Shown here in pieces: positions 59,955 to 64,000 of a stretch of DNA of 64,000 bases (positions are counted from its first letter, which is position 1; each line of letters begins with the position of its first letter). The position numbers and the translations under genes are program-made. A model generated the notes under the pieces. The model was not told the origin of the DNA. It ran no database searches and worked only from the letters and a program-made list of their open reading frames with translations. The stretch comes from VXNE01 sp963665455 (lineage in GTDB: Bacteria; Pseudomonadota; Gammaproteobacteria; Pseudomonadales; Azotimanducaceae): NCBI GenBank assembly GCA_963665455.1, contig OY762279.1, positions 2,046,001 through 2,110,000 of the forward strand, given 5' to 3'.

Positions 59955-60308
59955 ATGAGCGACAAGAAGACATCCCGTCTCCGGCGTGCGAAACGCGGGC
60001 GGCGGAAGATGCGCGAACTCGGCGCGACCCGGTTGACGGTGTACCGGTCGTCCCGGCACATCTACGCCCAAGTGATTTCCGCCGATGGCGGCCGCGTCCT
60101 CGCGCAGGCATCCACCCTCGACGCGTCGCTGCGGGCCAACGGGGCCACGGGGAATGCGGACGCCGCGCGGCAAGTCGGCGCGCTGATCGCGGATCGGGCG
60201 AAGGGCGTTGGGGTCACCCGCGTCGCGTTCGACCGCTCGGGGTACAAGTATCACGGCCGCGTGAAGGCCCTCGCGGACGCCGCCCGGGAAGGTGGACTGG
60301 AGTTCTGA
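59955..60308 (+). CDS. rplR: 50S ribosomal protein L18
   Basis: 117 residues: RKMRELGATRLTVYRSSRHI, YAQVISADGGRVLAQAST and GVTRVAFDRSGYKYHGRVKA. Complete; binds 5S rRNA. The ATG follows AGGCAGGAACGGCGCGACGG. Confidence 0.97.
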   Translation: MSDKKTSRLRRAKRGRRKMRELGATRLTVYRSSRHIYAQVISADGGRVLAQASTLDASLRANGATGNADAARQVGALIADRAKGVGVTRVAFDRSGYKYHGRVKALADAAREGGLEF

Positions 60309-60315
60309 CAAGACA

Positions 60316-60819
60316 ATGGCGTATAGCGAAGAAATCAAGGAAGAAGGGCTCGTAGAGAAGCTCGTCGATGTCAACCGGGTGGCCAAGGTCGTCAAGGGCG
60401 GCCGCATCTTCGGCTTCACGGCACTGACGGTGGTGGGCGACGGCAACGGGCGGGTCGGATTCGGCCGGGGCAAGGCCCGGGAAGTGCCGGTGGCCATCCA
60501 AAAGGCGATGGAGGCGGCGCGGCGGGACATGGTGGATGTCGAGTTGAACGGCACCACCCTTTGGTACCCAGTGCGCGAGCGTCATGGGGCCTCCACCGTC
60601 TACATGCAGCCGGCGTCGGAAGGCACGGGCGTCATCGCGGGCGGCCCGATGCGTGCCGTCCTCGAGGCCGCCGGCGTGCAAAACGTGCTCGCCAAGTGCT
60701 ATGGATCGACCAACCGGGTGAACGTGGTGCGCGCCACCTTCAAGGCCCTTGCGGGTATGCGCTCGCCGGAGATGGTGGCGGAGCGGCGCGGCAAGACCGT
60801 CGAGGAGATCCGGGCCTGA
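60316..60819 (+). CDS. rpsE: 30S ribosomal protein S5
   Basis: 167 residues: LVDVNRVAKVVKGGRIFGFT, ALTVVGDGNGRVGFGRGKAR, and ASEGTGVIAGGPMRAVLEAA. ATG 60316 (MAYSEE) is used; an earlier in-frame start at 60292 lies inside rplR. The ribosome site is weak. Confidence 0.97.
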   Translation: MAYSEEIKEEGLVEKLVDVNRVAKVVKGGRIFGFTALTVVGDGNGRVGFGRGKAREVPVAIQKAMEAARRDMVDVELNGTTLWYPVRERHGASTVYMQPASEGTGVIAGGPMRAVLEAAGVQNVLAKCYGSTNRVNVVRATFKALAGMRSPEMVAERRGKTVEEIRA

Positions 60820-60846
60820 CCCGGGCGGTGAGGGAGGCGTAGCGCG

Positions 60847-61071
60847 ATGGCGAAAGAGCAGGCGACGGCCAGGAAGATGCTGACGGTCCGGCAGGTGAAG
60901 AGCTCGAGCGGGCGCCTGAAGCGCCACAAGGCGTGCCTGGCCGGGCTCGGGCTGCGGCGCATTGGGCACGTCGTGCAGGTGGAGGACACGCCGGCCGTGC
61001 GCGGCATGGTCGCCAAGGTGAGCTATCTGGTCGAAGTCCTGGACCAGCCTGCGGACAGCACGGCGGCCTGA
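60847..61071 (+). CDS. rpmD: 50S ribosomal protein L30
   Basis: 74 residues: KMLTVRQVKSSSGRLKRHKA and CLAGLGLRRIGHVVQVEDTP, with a slightly longer N- and C-terminus than the usual 58-60 residues. Confidence 0.95.
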   Translation: MAKEQATARKMLTVRQVKSSSGRLKRHKACLAGLGLRRIGHVVQVEDTPAVRGMVAKVSYLVEVLDQPADSTAA

Positions 61072-61092
61072 CGGTCGCAGGGAAGGAATGCC

Positions 61093-61767
61093 ATGACCAT
61101 GGAACTCAATTCGCTACATCCGGCGCCCGGCGCGAAGAAGCGCCGCAAGCGCGTGGGCCGGGGTGTCGGCTCGGGGGTGGGCAAGACCTGCGGGCGTGGA
61201 CAGAAGGGACAGAAGTCGCGCTCCGGAGCCAAGATACGTCCCTGGTTCGAGGGCGGGCAGCTGCCCTTGCAGATGCGCGTGCCGAAATTCGGTTTCCGTT
61301 CGCGCGTCGGCCTGACCACCGCGGAGGTGCGCCTTGGTGAACTCGGCAAGGTGGCGGAGGACGTGGCGGACCTCGCTTCGCTGAAGGCGGCCAATGTCGT
61401 GACGCGCAACACGAAGCGCGTGCGCGTCATGCTGTCCGGCGCCATCGACCGGCCGTTGACGGTCCGCGGCATCAAGCTGACGCCAGCGGCGGCGGCGGCG
61501 GTCGAGGCGGCCGGCGGCACGGTGGAGGCGGCCGCGGGTACCCAGGCAAACGTCGATACCACCGCGGTGCCGGAAACGGGGCCGGCAGAGGGGCCGCGGG
61601 AGGACACGGCGGCAGCGCAAGCCGACGCGGAAGCGCAAGCCGAGACCGAGGCGGGAACAGAGACCGACTTGACCGCAGAGGCCGACGCCGACGCCGACAC
61701 GGAAGCATCGGCGGACTCCGATGTGGAAGCAGACTCCGCGGACAAGCCGGACCGGGAAGCCGAATAG
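61093..61767 (+). CDS. rplO: 50S ribosomal protein L15 with 78-residue acidic tail
   Basis: 224 residues. The first ~146 are a normal L15: ELNSLHPAPGAKKRRKRVGR, KTCGRGQKGQKSRSG, FEGGQLPLQMRVPKFGF and the end AAGGTVEA. Residues 147-224 are an extra tail made almost only of Ala, Asp, Glu, Thr and Ser, with short repeats such as ADADADTEASADSD. Usual L15 is about 144 residues. The reading frame is uninterrupted and ends 1 nt before secY. Confidence 0.95.
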   Translation: MTMELNSLHPAPGAKKRRKRVGRGVGSGVGKTCGRGQKGQKSRSGAKIRPWFEGGQLPLQMRVPKFGFRSRVGLTTAEVRLGELGKVAEDVADLASLKAANVVTRNTKRVRVMLSGAIDRPLTVRGIKLTPAAAAAVEAAGGTVEAAAGTQANVDTTAVPETGPAEGPREDTAAAQADAEAQAETEAGTETDLTAEADADADTEASADSDVEADSADKPDREAE

Positions 61768-61768
61768 C

Positions 61769-63091
61769 ATGGCGACGACGCGACAAGGTTTGGCGGGCAC
61801 GCAGGCGGGACTCTCCGAACTGCGCGGCCGGCTGCTGTTCGTCCTGTTCGCGCTGCTGGTGTACCGCGTCGGGACGCACATCCCCGTGCCCGGCATCAAC
61901 CCGGACGCCCTGCGCAACCTCTTCGAGCAGAATCAGGGCGGCATCCTCGAACTCGTGAACATGTTCGGGGGCGGTGCCCTCGAGCGCATGAGCATCCTGG
62001 CACTCGGCGTGATGCCGTACATCACGTCGAGCATCGTGATGAACCTGCTGACGATGATGTATCCGACGCTGCAGCAGTTGCGCAAGGAAGGCGAGGCGGG
62101 ACGGCGCAAGATCACGCGCTACACCCGCTACGGCACCCTCATCGTGGCCCTCATCCAGGGCGCGGCGCTCACCGGCACGTTGATGGCGCAGGGGCTCGCG
62201 TTCAATCCGGGCGTCGCCTTCTACGTCATCGCCCTCATCACCCTGGTTACGGGGGCGTTGTTCCTGATGTGGCTCGGCGAGCAGATCACGGAGCGCGGCG
62301 TCGGCAACGGCATCTCGCTGCTCATCTTCGCCGGCATCGTGTCCGGCTTCCCGGCCGCGGTGGGCCAGTCGTTCGAGGCCGCGCGCCAGGGCGACATCAA
62401 CATCATTGCGCTCCTCGCCATCGGCGTCTTCGCGATCGTCATCGTCGGGTTCGTGGTCTTCATCGAGCGCGGCGAGCGGCGCATCACGGTGAACTACGCC
62501 AAGCGCCAGCAGGGGCGGCGCGTGTATCAGGCGCAGTCGAGCGCCCTGCCGCTCAAGGTGAACATGGCCGGCGTCATCCCGGCCATCTTCGCATCGAGCC
62601 TGCTGCTGGCCCCGGCCTCGATGGCGACCTGGTTCGGCCAGTCGCCGAGCATGTCGTGGTTGCAGGAGGTGGCCCTCGTGCTGTCCCCCGGCCAGCCGCT
62701 CTACATCATGCTGTTCGCCGCTGGGATCATCTTCTTCAGCTTCTTCTATACCGCCATCGTCTTCGATCCGAAGGACATGGCGGACAACCTGAAGCGCCAG
62801 GGCGCCTACGTGCCGGGCATTCGGCCGGGGGCGCAGACCGCGCGGCACATCGACGACGTCATCACGCGGCTGACGCTGTTCGGCGGCCTCTACGTCACGC
62901 TGGTGTGCCTGCTGCCGGAGTTCATGATCGTGGCGTTCAACATCACCTTCCAGCTCGGGGGCACCGCGCTCCTGATCGTGGTGGTCGTGGCCATGGACTT
63001 CATGACCCAGGTACAGGCGCACCTGATGTCGAGCCAGTACGCGAAGCTGATGGAGAAGTCGAACCTACAGAACTACGGGCGGCGGCGGTAG
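61769..63091 (+). CDS. secY: Preprotein translocase subunit SecY
   Basis: A 440-residue ten-helix translocon channel: YRVGTHIPVPGINPDAL, LGVMPYITSSIVMNLLTMM, GNGISLLIFAGIVSGFPAA, YAKRQQGRRVYQAQSSALPL and NLKRQGAYVPGIRPG. Complete. The ATG is one base after the rplO stop, so its ribosome site is within the rplO tail. Confidence 0.98.
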   Translation: MATTRQGLAGTQAGLSELRGRLLFVLFALLVYRVGTHIPVPGINPDALRNLFEQNQGGILELVNMFGGGALERMSILALGVMPYITSSIVMNLLTMMYPTLQQLRKEGEAGRRKITRYTRYGTLIVALIQGAALTGTLMAQGLAFNPGVAFYVIALITLVTGALFLMWLGEQITERGVGNGISLLIFAGIVSGFPAAVGQSFEAARQGDINIIALLAIGVFAIVIVGFVVFIERGERRITVNYAKRQQGRRVYQAQSSALPLKVNMAGVIPAIFASSLLLAPASMATWFGQSPSMSWLQEVALVLSPGQPLYIMLFAAGIIFFSFFYTAIVFDPKDMADNLKRQGAYVPGIRPGAQTARHIDDVITRLTLFGGLYVTLVCLLPEFMIVAFNITFQLGGTALLIVVVVAMDFMTQVQAHLMSSQYAKLMEKSNLQNYGRRR

Positions 63092-63137
63092 GCCGAACGC
63101 GCGCCGGGTTCGGCCGGCGAAGACGGGAGACGGGCAA

Positions 63138-63254
63138 ATGAAGGTAAGAGCCTCGGTCAAGAAAATGTGCCGCAACTGCAAGATCGTGAAGCGGCACGGG
63201 GTGGTCCGGGTCGTCTGCACGGCGGAGCCCCGGCACAAGCAACGCCAAGGGTAG
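63138..63254 (+). CDS. rpmJ: 50S ribosomal protein L36 (zinc form)
   Basis: 38 residues: MKVRASVKKMCRNCKIVKRH and VVCTAEPRHKQRQG. The C-x2-C-x12-C-x4-H zinc ligands are all present, so it is the zinc-binding type. Confidence 0.96.
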   Translation: MKVRASVKKMCRNCKIVKRHGVVRVVCTAEPRHKQRQG

Positions 63255-63300
63255 CGCGGCGTCACCGTCGCGTGACAGGAGAGAACGGAGACACAGGTCG

Positions 63301-63657
63301 ATGGCGCGAATTGCGGGGATCAACGTCCCGGACAACAAGCACGCGAGCATTTCGCTCACGTACATTTTCGGCATCGGGCGCTCCCGGGCCCTTGAGGTGT
63401 GCGCGGAGGCCGGCGTGGATCCGGCGCGCAATGTCGGGGAGCTGTCCGAGGCCGACTTGGACGCGATCCGCAACGTGGTCACGCGGCTTCCCGTGGAGGG
63501 CGACCTGCGGCGGGAACTGTCGATGAACGTGAAGCGCCTGATGGACCTCGGTACCTACCGGGGCATACGCCACCGCCGCGGGCTGCCGGTGCGCGGGCAA
63601 CGCACGCGCACCAACGCCCGCACGCGCAAGGGCCCGCCGCGGCCGATCAAGCGGTAA
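63301..63657 (+). CDS. rpsM: 30S ribosomal protein S13
   Basis: 118 residues: ARIAGINVPDNKHASISLTY, GIGRSRALEVCAEAGVDPAR, GTYRGIRHRRGLPVRGQRTR and TNARTRKGPPRPIKR. Complete; first gene of the alpha operon. Confidence 0.97.
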   Translation: MARIAGINVPDNKHASISLTYIFGIGRSRALEVCAEAGVDPARNVGELSEADLDAIRNVVTRLPVEGDLRRELSMNVKRLMDLGTYRGIRHRRGLPVRGQRTRTNARTRKGPPRPIKR

Positions 63658-63754
63658 CGCTCCGGACCAGCGGCGCGCGGCGGGCGCGCGAAAAGACGGA
63701 CGGAGAGACGCGAGCAGAACGCCAAGAGAAGGCATAGACGGAAAGACATTCAAG

Positions 63755-64000
63755 ATGGCAGAACCGAGTCGCAGGAGGGGCAAGCGCGTCGTGATGGACG
63801 GCGTCGCGCACGTCCACGCGTCGTTCAACAACACGATCATCACCATCGCGGACCGGCAGGGGAACGTCCTCGGCTGGGCCACGGCCGGGGGTTCCGGGTT
63901 CCGCGGCTCCCGCAAGAGCACGCCGTTCGCGGCGCAGATCGCCGCCGAACGGGTCGCGACGGACATGGTGGACAACCACGGCATGAAGAGCGTGGACGTA
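63755..64000 (+). CDS. rpsK: 30S ribosomal protein S11 (3' partial)
   Basis: The first 82 codons: GVAHVHASFNNTIITIADRQ, GNVLGWATAGGSGFRGSRKS and TPFAAQIAAERVATDMVDNH. The gene continues beyond the window. The remaining alpha operon genes (rpsD, rpoA, rplQ) would be expected next. Confidence 0.96.
   Translation, partial: MAEPSRRRGKRVVMDGVAHVHASFNNTIITIADRQGNVLGWATAGGSGFRGSRKSTPFAAQIAAERVATDMVDNHGMKSVDV

Overview
The window is high-GC chromosomal DNA of a proteobacterium, most likely a gammaproteobacterium outside the well-studied genera. The main reasons are the gene order tRNA-Thr(TGT) / tRNA-Tyr / tRNA-Gly / tRNA-Thr(GGT) / tuf / tRNA-Trp / secE / nusG / rplKAJL / rpoBC (the enterobacterial thrU-tyrU-glyT-thrT-tufB arrangement), a three-helix SecE and a 1357-residue RpoB. 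It runs straight into the str, S10, spc and alpha ribosomal clusters. No taxonomic search was possible, so the placement is inference.

Bases 1-32000 are a mixed metabolic region rich in CoA and hydrolase genes. In order they are: a 5'-truncated beta-propeller/amidohydrolase, a thiolase, a secreted small protein with an OmpR/EnvZ-type two-component system, a crotonase, two hot-dog (MaoC-like) hydratases, a very small ORF with its own promoter, an HSL-type esterase, a ClpP paralogue, two more alpha/beta hydrolases, an FAH-family hydrolase, two overlapping gamma-glutamylcyclotransferase-fold genes, an M20 amidohydrolase, a Tat-exported flavin oxidoreductase of the spermidine-dehydrogenase type, an acyl-CoA ligase, a SulP transporter, glutathione-dependent formaldehyde dehydrogenase with an amidohydrolase-2 partner, proS, a vapBC toxin-antitoxin pair, a TlpA-like lipoprotein, a YihY/BrkB membrane protein, propionyl-CoA synthetase coupled to an unknown gene, and a CaiB/AMACR-type CoA-transferase/racemase.

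Bases 32000-36300 hold the tRNA-tuf cluster. A complete 2145-bp insertion element (32278-34422) with 19-bp terminal inverted repeats and a perfect 9-bp target duplication separates tRNA-Thr(TGT) from tRNA-Tyr. It carries a DDE transposase and, overlapping it by 4 nt, a D12-class DNA adenine methyltransferase driven by a consensus promoter that appears to give a leaderless mRNA.

Bases 36300-64000 are the transcription/translation core: secE-nusG-rplKAJL-rpoBC, then rpsL-rpsG-fusA, then rpsJ-rplC-rplD-rplW-rplB-rpsS-rplV-rpsC-rplP-rpmC-rpsQ, rplN-rplX-rplE-rpsN-rpsH-rplF-rplR-rpsE-rpmD-rplO-secY-rpmJ, and rpsM-rpsK (cut by the window end). The usual second tuf after fusA is absent. The machinery has local oddities: acidic tails on L15 and L11, extra termini on S17 and L29, a four-fold duplicated stop region after rplF, a terminator inside the S10 operon, an IS5-like MITE between rpoC and rpsL, and residues in RpoB and S12 that match positions of rifampicin and streptomycin resistance. 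Several spacers consist of short tandem repeats, which suggests spacer growth by slippage or duplication. No rRNA, CRISPR array or prophage was seen.
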